Positions 34,132 to 42,957 of a DNA stretch of 64,000 nucleotides are shown here, piece after piece (positions within the stretch are counted from its first letter, which is position 1; each line of letters opens with the position of its first letter). Below the pieces are notes generated by a model. That model was not told where the DNA came from and made no database searches. It was given only the letters and a program-made list of their open reading frames with translations. A program made the position numbers and the translations under genes. Origin of the DNA: CAZUHB01 sp964620445 (GTDB lineage Bacteria; Planctomycetota; B15-G4; CAYZWU01); the NCBI GenBank assembly GCA_964620445.1, contig CAZUHB010000003.1:159035-223034 (forward strand), given 5' to 3'.

Positions 34132-36723
34132 CTATGGCACGATCTCGACGAAGATCGGATTCGACACATAGTCGAAGGTCGACGACATTGTGAAAGCGAA
34201 ATTGAGCGTTTGCCCCACGTAGGGAGCCAGACCCGGTCCGGCCAGAACGAGCCCGGCGGTCGCGCTCCCGGTCCCGTCGAGTGTTCCGTAGAAATCCACG
34301 AAAGCGGGCGCGTTCATGTGGGCCAGGATGTAATCGGTGACCCAATCCCGATTGAGCGGGATGACGAGGCCTCCCGGTAGAACCGTACCGGGATAGACCC
34401 CGCTCAAGGTTCCGGCGATGAAGTAGTTGCGCGTCGCGTAGGTCGCACCCGCGTCGAGACTGAAGGCGATGTCGCAGCCCGCCGCCGTCGAAACCGAATA
34501 GGCGTCGGCCAGAAGGCTCGGATCGGACACGATCATCTCGACCCTGAAATCGTCCATGCCCGCCTCCACGATGTCGTTGTTCGGCTGGTCCTGGGCGCAG
34601 AAACGCACCTTGACCTGGGCCGTGGGCGTCACATGGTCGCTCACCGTGAAGGAGATCTCGGTCCAGTCGCCGAGCGAGCTGTTGGAGGAGTAGACATTGG
34701 TCCATGTCGTACCGTTGTCGTTCGACACGTCGATCTCGTAGGGATCGTCACCATCGCGGGAGTAGTACCAGTTGTAGGCGCTGATCCTCGCGTCGCCCGC
34801 TGAAAGATCGATCGTGGGCGAGATCAGGCGCGTCGGTCCGCCATCGATATCGTAGTCGGAGTAACTGCCGCCCGGGGGGCCGTTGCCGGTGACCCAGCAA
34901 TAGGTGCCCGTGCCTGCCGGATTGTCCTCCAGCGGTGCGACCTGATCGCCCGTCGTGTAATTCGGCACGCACCGTTCCCAGGCGCCGGTCGTGAGGTTGA
35001 TGTTTTCAACTGTCCACCCCGGATCGGTTTCGCAGTCATCGTGGAGCACGGTGTAGGCGATCCCCACGTCGAAGGTGTAGACGGCGGCCGGCGCGCCCGA
35101 AGGCGAATAGACCGTGGTGCCGCCACTGCCCAGGGCGCCGAAATAGTACTCCGGCTCGTCCCCCGCCGCCGGTGCGGGCAGGAGCGCGCCGTAAAGGTCG
35201 TTGCCGAGCGACGAGAGCGTCACGTCGGTGAAACCGCCGGCCGGATCGTAGCGGTAATGGAGCATGCCCGTCCCGGGAACGTAGGTCTCGTAGCCGTCGG
35301 TGATCTCGACGACCACCGGTATCTCGGCGCCCGGGGGCAGGAGGCCATCCGGTTTCCCCTCGGGAAAGGCGAATCTGAGCGGCGCCTCTTCCACGGTGAT
35401 CGCCTTGATGCAAAAATTGGCCGTGTCGTTGAAGTTGTAGAGGTCTGCCCAGACGATGCCGCTCTTGTAGTAGCTCTCCCCGGGATTGGATGCCGATTCC
35501 ACGATGACGCGCGCCGAGGAACCGAGCAGCACGGGAACGTCCGAGGTGCAGTCGTAAGCCTGGCCTCCGTCTGAAAGCTGAAGGTAGACGTAAATGTCCT
35601 CGCCGCCGCCGAGCAGAAGGGGCGCGGCCAGATCGACGGTGTGGAATCCCCTGTAATCGATCGACCCGGTCTGGGTCGCGAGCTCGCCTTGCAGCGCGCC
35701 GCCGATGAAGTCGTCGTAGATCTTCACCGTGTAGGTCACCGCGTCGGCGGCGGTGCAGAAGCTCACCGCCACGAGCGACTCGAATCCGGTGCTTCCACCG
35801 GTGATCGTGAAGGCATTGAACGCCTCGGAAGCATCTTCCTTTGTCTCGCGCCATCCGTGGTAGTCGTGATAGTAGATGTGATCGTAGGCGAGGGGCTCCA
35901 CGTTCTTGTGGCACACGGCACCCATGAAAGGCTCCTGGCCGCACCACTTGTCGTAGTAGGAGATCCAGAAATAACCGGAGTAGCCCCAACTCGACCCCCA
36001 GCTGTTCTTGCAGAGCCACGCGCCCGGATTGGGAGCCTGGGTGACGCGCGTGTCGTCCCAACCGATGATGGCCACGGCGTGATTGGGCAGGTCGGACGTG
36101 CTCGGCGGCTGATAGTGTTCGTACTCTCCATTGATGAAGGAGCTGCTCGAACAGAGGCAGGTGCCCATCACCCCCTCGGCCATGACCTTCTCCTTGATCG
36201 TGTCGATGTTGGAGAGATCGCTTTCAGCCACGAACCACTCGATATCGCGCACGTAGTAGTAGTGATAGCTGGGATCGGACCTGAGCGGAGGCGTGTTGTA
36301 CGACTGGCCGTCGACGTCGCGCACGGCACCCTCGCCGCGGGCGAGATAGGCTCCGGCCACGAGGTAGTCGCCGCCGTAGTGCACGGTCAGCCCGCCGCCG
36401 GTGGGCGGATTCGTGTCATCGTTGTTGTGCTCGTTGAAACCGTTCCACCAGTCGAGGTGATACTCGGCGAGATTCGGTTCGCCCGTCTCACCCGCGGCCG
36501 CCCACGCGCCGGTCATGAGAAGATTGCCCTCGATCGACGCCATGACCCCGTGCGTCCAGCAGGTGCCGCCTGACTGGTTCTTGATCGAAGTGACGTAGTT
36601 TTCTCCGTTCACGTCGCGCAGATCGAAAGTGATCGGCGGGGAATCGGACGGAGCGCCATCCGATGGGCCTGCCACCAGCGCGGCGAGAAGGAACAGGGAC
36701 AGGAAAAGCCGGATCGTCTTCAT
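34132..36723 (-). CDS. Secreted papain-family (C1A) protease with lectin-like and shared C-terminal modules
   Basis: An 863-residue exported protein with a signal peptide (LFLSLFLLAALVAG). The catalytic C1A domain spans about 30-275: QSGGTCWTHGV (Cys55), LPNHAVAIIGWDD (His215), CKNSWGSSWGYSGYFWISY (Asn240). Residues about 285-440 match the lectin-like beta domain seen after bacterial C1 peptidases. Then come an Ig-like segment (VPGTGMLHYRYDP), a MAM/jelly-roll-like domain (DPGWTVENINLTTGAWER to NNDIVEAGMDDF, about 570-725) and a last domain of about 130 residues (LPGGLVIPLNRDW, GPGLAPYVGQTLNF). The last three modules recur in the adjacent C13 protease, and the last two in the M14 protease at 53081. 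Terminator after the gene. Confidence 0.85.
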   Translation of the reverse strand: MKTIRLFLSLFLLAALVAGPSDGAPSDSPPITFDLRDVNGENYVTSIKNQSGGTCWTHGVMASIEGNLLMTGAWAAAGETGEPNLAEYHLDWWNGFNEHNNDDTNPPTGGGLTVHYGGDYLVAGAYLARGEGAVRDVDGQSYNTPPLRSDPSYHYYYVRDIEWFVAESDLSNIDTIKEKVMAEGVMGTCLCSSSSFINGEYEHYQPPSTSDLPNHAVAIIGWDDTRVTQAPNPGAWLCKNSWGSSWGYSGYFWISYYDKWCGQEPFMGAVCHKNVEPLAYDHIYYHDYHGWRETKEDASEAFNAFTITGGSTGFESLVAVSFCTAADAVTYTVKIYDDFIGGALQGELATQTGSIDYRGFHTVDLAAPLLLGGGEDIYVYLQLSDGGQAYDCTSDVPVLLGSSARVIVESASNPGESYYKSGIVWADLYNFNDTANFCIKAITVEEAPLRFAFPEGKPDGLLPPGAEIPVVVEITDGYETYVPGTGMLHYRYDPAGGFTDVTLSSLGNDLYGALLPAPAAGDEPEYYFGALGSGGTTVYSPSGAPAAVYTFDVGIAYTVLHDDCETDPGWTVENINLTTGAWERCVPNYTTGDQVAPLEDNPAGTGTYCWVTGNGPPGGSYSDYDIDGGPTRLISPTIDLSAGDARISAYNWYYSRDGDDPYEIDVSNDNGTTWTNVYSSNSSLGDWTEISFTVSDHVTPTAQVKVRFCAQDQPNNDIVEAGMDDFRVEMIVSDPSLLADAYSVSTAAGCDIAFSLDAGATYATRNYFIAGTLSGVYPGTVLPGGLVIPLNRDWVTDYILAHMNAPAFVDFYGTLDGTGSATAGLVLAGPGLAPYVGQTLNFAFTMSSTFDYVSNPIFVEIVP

Positions 36724-36761
36724 GACACATCTCCCAATCAGAAAGAGTGGCTCAGGTGCCG

Positions 36762-36783
36762 GTTTCTCGCTCGGGCGAGAAAC
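36762..36783 (-). other. Perfect 9-bp inverted repeat between the two protease genes
   Basis: GTTTCTCGC and GCGAGAAAC flank a TCGG loop in the 84-base gap between the C13 stop and the C1A start. No T-run follows, so it may be an mRNA stability or attenuation structure rather than a terminator. Confidence 0.4.
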
Positions 36784-36807
36784 GCGAAGGCTATACTCGG
36801 GTCTCGA

Positions 36808-39267
36808 TCAGGGCTCGATCGATACGAACATTGGATTCGACGCGAAGTCGAAGTTGTCGGTCAACGCGAAGGCCAGTGTCAACGATTTCCCGATGTGGGG
36901 AGTCAGGCCCGGACCGAGCACGCTGAAACCGGGCAAGGCCTCGCCATTCGAATCGAGGTTGCCCTGGAAATCGCGCAGGGCGGAGGCACCGGGATTGTTG
37001 AACGTCCACGACGCGAGCCAGTCCCAGTTGACGGGAAGCACCATCCCGCCGGGCATCGTCTTTCCCGGATCGCTCCCCTTCAGGCCTGCCACCACCGCGT
37101 AGGGGCGGTAGGCATTGGCGGCGGTCGCGTCGATGAACAGGTCTATATCGGCGCCCGTCGATGCGGACAGACTGTACGCGTCAGCCCAGAGCGACGGAGC
37201 AAAATCGTACCTTTCGACCTTGAATCCGTCGACTCCGGCCTCGGTCGTCGAGTTGTCGGGGTGGTCCTTCGTGGAGAAGCGGACCTTGATCTCGTCGCTG
37301 GGCGTCACGTAATCGGCCACGTTGAAGCTGACCGGCACCCAGCCGCCGCTGCCGCCGTAGATAGTCTCGACCTCGGCCCACGTCGCGCCGCCGTCGTTGG
37401 AGACGTGGCAGATGAAGGGATCGTCCCCGTCATCGTTGTAGAACCAGCGGTAGAAGCTGACCTGGGCGTCTCCCGACGAGAGGTTGATGGCCGGCGAGGT
37501 CAGCCGCGTCGGGCCGCCGTCCACGTCGGAATTCCACTCGGTGGAGTTCTCCGTGACAAAGCACGCACCTGAACCGTCGCCATCCTCGGTCGGATCTCCA
37601 TGTTCGCCCGGACCGGTGGGCACGCCCCGCTCCCACGCCCCGTGGGTCACGGCAACGTTCAACACTTTCCAGTCCTTGTCCGTCTCGAAATCGTCGTCGA
37701 AGAAGGTCCGCACCATGCAGACGTCGAAGGCGAACAGCTCGAGGGGAGCGTCGTTCGGTTCATAAACGGTCGTACCCAGATCACCCTGGGCGCTGAAGTA
37801 GAACTCGGGCTCGTCGCCGGGGCGCGTTGCGGGAAGCACGGCCTCGAAGAGATCGTTGCCCAGATCGGCCAGGGCCACATCGGTCCACGCGGCGGCGGGA
37901 TCGTAACGGTAATGCAGGTATCCGGTGCCGGGCACGTAGATTTCCAGACCCGTTTCGATCGACAGGGTCAGCGTGGTCGAGAGACCGGGAAGTTCCATCG
38001 TGCTCGGACCGCTGACCAGTGTCATGTCGAGGATCGGATCGACGCCGAGATTCAACTCGTCGCCCAGGCCGGTCGGCTGGCAGTGATACTGGGGTGACTC
38101 GTCCGAGAAATCGTTCGCCTCGGCGTAGATGTACGCCTCGTGCATGTCGACCACGTCGTCGTTGTTCGTGTCCGCATCGCACGGAACACCGTAGGCGTCC
38201 TCCCACTTGACCGCCGCCGTCCAGAAGAAGACGTACGTGTCGTACACGTAGTCGGGCGGCATGGCCCACGAGTACTCGTCGTGGCGGCACGCCGAGGAGC
38301 CGACCCGGCCGTCGCTGTAGGTGATGTTGTCGAGAAAGCCGCCGCTGTAGCAGGGCTCGAGGGTGAAGATCATGTCGCACTGGGGCAAGGCGTCGAGCAT
38401 GGTGGCGAAATAGGCGTCGGTGAGTTCCTCGTAGTTCCAGAGGTTCTGGTAGGTGTCCCACCCGCCGTTCGTTCCGCCGTGATCGGTGGTGAAGACGAAG
38501 AGCTGGTCGCTCACGGTCAATGTCGTGGCGAGCTGATTGAAAACGAGCTCCACATTGGACAGGACGCACGAATACATGATGTCGTCATCGCCGTCGCCGT
38601 CGAGGTCGGGATCGGAGTTGAGTCCGTTCGACTGGTCGACCGAGGGATCGAGCCCGTCGGAGCAGAGAACGATGATGTGGTCGTCCTCGTAACCGTAGAC
38701 GTCGACGAGGGTGATGTAGATGTTGGAGAGGTCGTTCCAGTAGCGCACGTGGTTGCTGTACTGGGACGCGCCGCCGCTCATGAGGACCGCCCAGAGGTCC
38801 CCTCCGCGGCTGCTCTTTCGCGGCGGCGACTTCACGGCCGGCCTCGGGGCGCGCCGGTTTTCGGCCCGCATCAGAATACGATAGGCTTCGGTGTCCGCCT
38901 CGAGCCACGACATGGCGCCGTTGGGCGGAGTGGTGGCGGACACGACGGTCAATCCACCCGTGGCTTGATCGACGAACACGTACCTGCAGGGGTGCTCGAA
39001 ATTGGCATAAGCCAGATCGTCGACAAAGACGACATATCCCGCGGCCGGTGTGGTGATCGCCGTCTTGTGCCACGTTTCGATCGCCGTTCCGGCGGGGAGC
39101 AGATCGGGATGCACGGCGATCCGCTTTCCTGTCGTCTCTCCCAGAAGCACGCTCGTTTGCACGAGGTCGCGCGCTTCGACCGGGCTGTCAACGGAAGCGC
39201 TCCACGCCGGAGCGGCCAGCAATGTAAACAGAGCGAGGTAGGTCGCAGTGAGCCTGAAGTTTTTCAC
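36808..39267 (-). CDS. Secreted legumain-like (C13) cysteine protease with shared C-terminal modules
   Basis: An 819-residue protein starting at GTG 39267, eight to nine bases after GGGAGA. Signal peptide LALFTLLAAPAWSA. The catalytic domain begins at DLWAVLMSGGASQYSNH (about 157). The clan CD dyad is visible as FTTDHGG (His263) and TLEPCYSGG (Cys306). Two calcium-loop-like segments occur: DPDLDGDGDDD near 219 and DADTNNDDVVDMHE near 370 (EF-hand-like). The C-terminal half holds an Ig-like VPGTGYLHYRYDP segment, a jelly-roll domain (KDWKVLNVAVTHGAWER) and the terminal domain (MPGGMVLPVNWDW, GPGLTPHIGKSLT). These closely parallel the C1A neighbour. Confidence 0.8.
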   Translation of the reverse strand: MKNFRLTATYLALFTLLAAPAWSASVDSPVEARDLVQTSVLLGETTGKRIAVHPDLLPAGTAIETWHKTAITTPAAGYVVFVDDLAYANFEHPCRYVFVDQATGGLTVVSATTPPNGAMSWLEADTEAYRILMRAENRRAPRPAVKSPPRKSSRGGDLWAVLMSGGASQYSNHVRYWNDLSNIYITLVDVYGYEDDHIIVLCSDGLDPSVDQSNGLNSDPDLDGDGDDDIMYSCVLSNVELVFNQLATTLTVSDQLFVFTTDHGGTNGGWDTYQNLWNYEELTDAYFATMLDALPQCDMIFTLEPCYSGGFLDNITYSDGRVGSSACRHDEYSWAMPPDYVYDTYVFFWTAAVKWEDAYGVPCDADTNNDDVVDMHEAYIYAEANDFSDESPQYHCQPTGLGDELNLGVDPILDMTLVSGPSTMELPGLSTTLTLSIETGLEIYVPGTGYLHYRYDPAAAWTDVALADLGNDLFEAVLPATRPGDEPEFYFSAQGDLGTTVYEPNDAPLELFAFDVCMVRTFFDDDFETDKDWKVLNVAVTHGAWERGVPTGPGEHGDPTEDGDGSGACFVTENSTEWNSDVDGGPTRLTSPAINLSSGDAQVSFYRWFYNDDGDDPFICHVSNDGGATWAEVETIYGGSGGWVPVSFNVADYVTPSDEIKVRFSTKDHPDNSTTEAGVDGFKVERYDFAPSLWADAYSLSASTGADIDLFIDATAANAYRPYAVVAGLKGSDPGKTMPGGMVLPVNWDWLASWTFNNPGASALRDFQGNLDSNGEALPGFSVLGPGLTPHIGKSLTLAFALTDNFDFASNPMFVSIEP

Positions 39268-39349
39268 GATTCGAATCTCCCAAATAAATATGCGTGCCTC
39301 GATCGCGGAGTGATTTTGGACCGATTTCTGCTTCAATCAGGTAAATTCT

Positions 39350-39355
39350 ATTATA
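39350..39355 (-). promoter_or_regulatory. -10 element for the C13 protease gene
   Basis: A perfect TATAAT on the minus strand, about 83 bases before the GTG start; the -35 region (TTTCAA or GTTTCA) is weak. Confidence 0.4.
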
Positions 39356-39428
39356 AACGTCATTTCATAAATTGAAACAGGCTGCACCGGAAAAAGCGCG
39401 TTCCCCCTTCAGAGCGGTCATGATCCTC

Positions 39429-39456
39429 TTGCTTCGTCCGGCAGAGAATTTATCAT
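39429..39456 (+). promoter_or_regulatory. Promoter of the transglutaminase-like lipoprotein gene
   Basis: TTGCTT, 16 bases, TATCAT, about 65 bases before the ATG at 39521. Confidence 0.4.
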
Positions 39457-39520
39457 GTGCTGCTCGCTGACCTGAACTGGCGAGGAACATTTGGAAGAAC
39501 GACAAGACACAGAGGACCTG

Positions 39521-41104
39521 ATGAAAAGAGCGACAAGATCGATAACCAACGCGGCGGGCGCGCCCGTCTTTCTCGGAGCTTCCCTGCTGCTGGCGGGAGC
39601 TCTCGCGATTCTCCTGTGCGGGTGCCGGACCACCTGGCCGCCGGACGTGGAGCAAGCCCTCGACAAGGCGGGGAAGAACCGAAGCCAGCTCACGGAGGTT
39701 CTCGATCACTACGGAGACGACCCCGATCCGCTGAAGCTCGAGGCGGCTCTCTTCCTGATCGGCAACATGGAAGAGCACGGTTACACCCTGACCGCCCTCT
39801 ACGATGAAGAGAAGAACGAGATCCCCTTCGACGCGCTCGACTACAAGAATTTCGGCGAGGCACAGGCCGCGCTCGACGCGCTCAAGGAGGAACATGGGCC
39901 GCTCGACTTCACGCGGAAGAGGTTTGACAAGGATCTGAAAACGATCACCAGCGAGTTCCTGATCGAGAACATCGACTGCGCCTTCCGCGCCTGGCACGAG
40001 CGTCCCTGGGCGGCCGGCCTTTCCTTCGATGCGTTCTGCGAGCGCGTGCTCCCCTACCGCAGCAGCAATGAGCCGCTCAACTCGTGGAGGCCCGCCTGCA
40101 TGGAGCGGTACGCCGATCTGCCGGAAAAGATGAAAAATCCGAGCGACATCAAGGAAGCGGGCGCCAAGGTCTCGGGCGACGTGCACTCGTGGATGGGATT
40201 CAGCACGCTCTTCTACCTCCACCCCACCGATCAGGGCTTCGACGAGATGAGCCGCCGCCGTCAGGGGCGTTGCGAGGACATCAGCAACATGATCGCCTAC
40301 GCGCTTCGTGCCAACGCGATCCCCTGCGCGACCGACTACACGCCGTACTGGGCCACCAGGGACAACAACCATGCCTGGGAGGTGCTGCTCGACGCGAATG
40401 GCCAGGGCCGGGAGGGCCTATCGAACCGCGCGGCCAAGATCTATCGAAAGGGTTTCTCGGTCCGGAAGGAGAACCTGGGATCGATCAAGGCCGGAGACGA
40501 GGTTGTGCCGCGCTGGCTCTCGGGGAAGAGCTACCAGGACGTGACCGACCAGTACCTGGAAACGGCGGACGTGACGGTCCGCCTCAGCGAGACCGTTCCC
40601 GAGGGACATCGTTTTGCCTATATCTGCGTCTTCAACGGCGGTGATTGGAAAGCGATCCACTGGGGCTGGATCGAGGACGGTACGGTCACCTTTTCCGACA
40701 TGGGACGCAACATCGCCTATCTGCCCGCCTATTTCGTGGACAAGAAGATCGTGCCGGCGGCGCCCCCCTTCATCCTCACCGGTGAAGGCGAGCAGAGGAT
40801 TCTCGATGCGGGCACGGCCCAATCGTCGCAGCCGATCACGATCGAGATCGCCGCCGTCGCACCGGTCACTCCCGACGCGGACACGAAGCGCGACAAGCCG
40901 ATGGTGGTCGTCAAGCCGGGAAAGACCTACGAGCTCTTCGTCTGGAACAAGGGCTGGCAATCCCTGGGCAAGAAGCAGGCCGGCGACGAACCGGTCTCGT
41001 TCGAGGCGGCCCCCGGCGGCCGCCTCTTCTGGCTGGTGGAAGAAAACTCGCGCCGCCTCGAGCGGATCTTCACCGTCGCCGACGGGAAACAGATCTTCTG
41101 GTAG
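39521..41104 (+). CDS. Transglutaminase-like lipoprotein
   Basis: A 527-residue protein. The ATG at 39521 follows AGAGGA. The signal ends at LLCGC (lipobox, Cys35). A transglutaminase-fold core shows the Cys-His-Asp triad: QGRCEDISN (Cys251), NNHAWEVLLD (His284, Asp291). The preceding part (40-240) is helical. The C-terminal part is beta-rich and may be two Ig-like domains. Bacterial members are often proteases or unknown peptide-modifying enzymes rather than crosslinkers. Lipidation puts it in the envelope, facing periplasm or surface. It is followed after 5 bases by a small lipoprotein gene, probably in one operon. Role unknown. Confidence 0.7.
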   Translation: MKRATRSITNAAGAPVFLGASLLLAGALAILLCGCRTTWPPDVEQALDKAGKNRSQLTEVLDHYGDDPDPLKLEAALFLIGNMEEHGYTLTALYDEEKNEIPFDALDYKNFGEAQAALDALKEEHGPLDFTRKRFDKDLKTITSEFLIENIDCAFRAWHERPWAAGLSFDAFCERVLPYRSSNEPLNSWRPACMERYADLPEKMKNPSDIKEAGAKVSGDVHSWMGFSTLFYLHPTDQGFDEMSRRRQGRCEDISNMIAYALRANAIPCATDYTPYWATRDNNHAWEVLLDANGQGREGLSNRAAKIYRKGFSVRKENLGSIKAGDEVVPRWLSGKSYQDVTDQYLETADVTVRLSETVPEGHRFAYICVFNGGDWKAIHWGWIEDGTVTFSDMGRNIAYLPAYFVDKKIVPAAPPFILTGEGEQRILDAGTAQSSQPITIEIAAVAPVTPDADTKRDKPMVVVKPGKTYELFVWNKGWQSLGKKQAGDEPVSFEAAPGGRLFWLVEENSRRLERIFTVADGKQIFW

Positions 41105-41109
41105 GACCG

Positions 41110-41631
41110 ATGAAAAACAAGAAACTCGAAATGAGGGCCTTTGCGCTTCTGCTCTGCCTCGTCGCGGCGGCCTGCTCGTCCCCGCCTCCGCGCCCGGCCC
41201 TGCCCGACGGGGTCTACCTGGTCCTCGCGGAAGATCCGGATCGCCATGCGCTGCGGCCGGCGGATGCGAACGAGACCATCCTTGCCTACAAGCGGAGCTT
41301 CGCCCCGCGGCCGAAGGCGGATCCCGTCGCTTTTCTTCTCGTCAGCAGGGCGCCCTTCGTTCCGCTCGAGCTCGCGGCTCCGGCGCGGGTGACCGACGAC
41401 GGTGAGGAGCGCGCCTCGATTCAGCTCGATTTCACGGCCAAGAGCGGCGCCATTCTCGAACGCCTCACCGCCGAGTGGGCGGGCCGAGGAAGCATGGCGG
41501 TCGTCATCGGCGACGAGGTGATCACCGTCCACAAGATCAGGGAAGCGATCCGCGGCGGCCAGATCCAGGTTTCTTGCTGCGCCGAGGGCGCTTTCGAATT
41601 CCTGGCCGATCAGCTTCGCGACAACGACTGA
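41110..41631 (+). CDS. Small lipoprotein with a SecD P1-head-like domain
   Basis: A 173-residue protein with a lipobox VAAAC (Cys22) and a Pro-rich linker. The second half (about 100-170) reads like the SecDF P1 head subdomain: a strand ending in FTAKSGAILERLTAEWAGRG, MAVVIGDEVITVHKIREAIRGG (SecD has IVLDG followed by a P-x-I-x-x-x-I-x-G-G stretch), then FEFLADQLRDND. No SecD membrane part is present. It is very likely co-transcribed with the transglutaminase-like lipoprotein. Such stand-alone domains are known in some lineages; function unknown. Confidence 0.6.
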   Translation: MKNKKLEMRAFALLLCLVAAACSSPPPRPALPDGVYLVLAEDPDRHALRPADANETILAYKRSFAPRPKADPVAFLLVSRAPFVPLELAAPARVTDDGEERASIQLDFTAKSGAILERLTAEWAGRGSMAVVIGDEVITVHKIREAIRGGQIQVSCCAEGAFEFLADQLRDND

Positions 41632-41770
41632 GCCGGTTCAGGCTCGGGGAGCCGCCATCCCCTAAAAAAAAAGAAAAACCCTGAAAAGACGGGTGGGCGA
41701 TGTCGTTCATCCTGAATGAGGACCATCCCTTTCGCTTCGGAGACGGCCAGGGACGAAAGAGAGGAAATAG

Positions 41771-42871
41771 ATGAAATTCAGGGAATTTCTCCTGCCATCG
41801 TGTGCCCTACTTCTGCTTGTGGGATCGGCGATCTGCCAGGACCTCCGACTTCTTCCCGTGACCGGCGAGAGTCACCTGACCATCGATGCATCGGGCCGTA
41901 GAAGCGACACACGCCTTTCGCACGGCTCCTCGATCTGGAACAACCTGGCATATTCAGGCTGGTACTCGAGAATGACGTCCGGCTACATCTGGCTCGACTG
42001 GGGAGAGCTCGCCGACCAGGGGAACGGGTTGCCCGACGAGGTGATCGACGGGTTCACCTTCGCATATGCCACCGAATACAATCCCGACATCACCTGGGCG
42101 GTCTATTTTTTCGACAGCTGCTCCGGATGGGGCGACCCTTCTACCGTGCCTGAAGCAGGGTTTGTTTTTACCGGTCTCCCTTCAGGTAATCCCTGGTGGC
42201 CGATCTGGGGATGGACCGTCACCGTCGATCTCACGGGCAGCGGTCGCGAATTCCTGCTGGGCGGCCAGATAGGTATTGGCCAGTCGATGATCACACCCGG
42301 GATCATCTGCGGGGCGATGATCGGCTACCCTCCCGATGTGGCCGGAAACGGCCCCACGGGCACTGAGGACGCCTTCGATATCCTCTATCCGAGTGGCGCC
42401 CACTGCGGCACGTACTGGTTCGGCGGGTACCCGGCCGCTCCCTACGCCAGCTTCATCTTCGAGCTCTTCGGGGCGTCCGATCCGGCGACGGGCACAGCCT
42501 ATTCCGACATTGGCCTGCAAGGGAACGACGCCGCACTCTACACGCTCGGCGAGTGGGCCGACGGCGAGACGGTCCGGTTCCTGCTGCGAAAGAACGGCAT
42601 GGCGCAGGACGGCTGGATCGCGGCGAACTGGATCCGCTACTGGCAGCCCTGGCACCTGCCGGGTCTGGACATCACTCTCGTGCCCAGGATTCCCTTTCCG
42701 GTCGTCCTTCCCATGACGCCCGATCCCGTGGGTGATTTCGCCCGCTGCACTCACACCGTCGGCACCGCGGGCGCGCACTTGAGGATCTACCTGCAGGGTG
42801 CGATCACCGATTACTTCAACGGCGGGCCTCTGGCGCCGGTGGACCTGTCGAACACGGTTGTTTCAAACTGA
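41771..42871 (+). CDS. Secreted protein of the local three-member family (copy 2)
   Basis: A 366-residue exported protein; signal FLLPSCALLLLVGSAICQ. Same layout as the proteins at 23901 and 42958: WLDWGELADQGNGLPDEVIDG, NGPTGTEDAFDILYPSG, GTYWFGGYP, and a tail reading YLQGAITDYFNGG then VDLSNTVVSN. The ATG follows GAGAGGAAA. Its 3' half is nearly identical in DNA to copy 3. No catalytic motif is seen. Likely a surface or extracellular matrix-type beta protein. Confidence 0.7.
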   Translation: MKFREFLLPSCALLLLVGSAICQDLRLLPVTGESHLTIDASGRRSDTRLSHGSSIWNNLAYSGWYSRMTSGYIWLDWGELADQGNGLPDEVIDGFTFAYATEYNPDITWAVYFFDSCSGWGDPSTVPEAGFVFTGLPSGNPWWPIWGWTVTVDLTGSGREFLLGGQIGIGQSMITPGIICGAMIGYPPDVAGNGPTGTEDAFDILYPSGAHCGTYWFGGYPAAPYASFIFELFGASDPATGTAYSDIGLQGNDAALYTLGEWADGETVRFLLRKNGMAQDGWIAANWIRYWQPWHLPGLDITLVPRIPFPVVLPMTPDPVGDFARCTHTVGTAGAHLRIYLQGAITDYFNGGPLAPVDLSNTVVSN

Positions 42872-42957
42872 TCGGGCCCCACGTGGGGGCGCGATCCGTC
42901 AATGAGGAGAATCTACTTCGCTCTCCAGGAAGCCCGGGAGAAAGGACAAGGAAAGAG

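Noticed and set aside
41660..41690. Hairpin plus A-run after the SecD-like lipoprotein as terminator
   Set aside because: The stem is only 5 bp and is followed by A residues, not T, on the coding strand.
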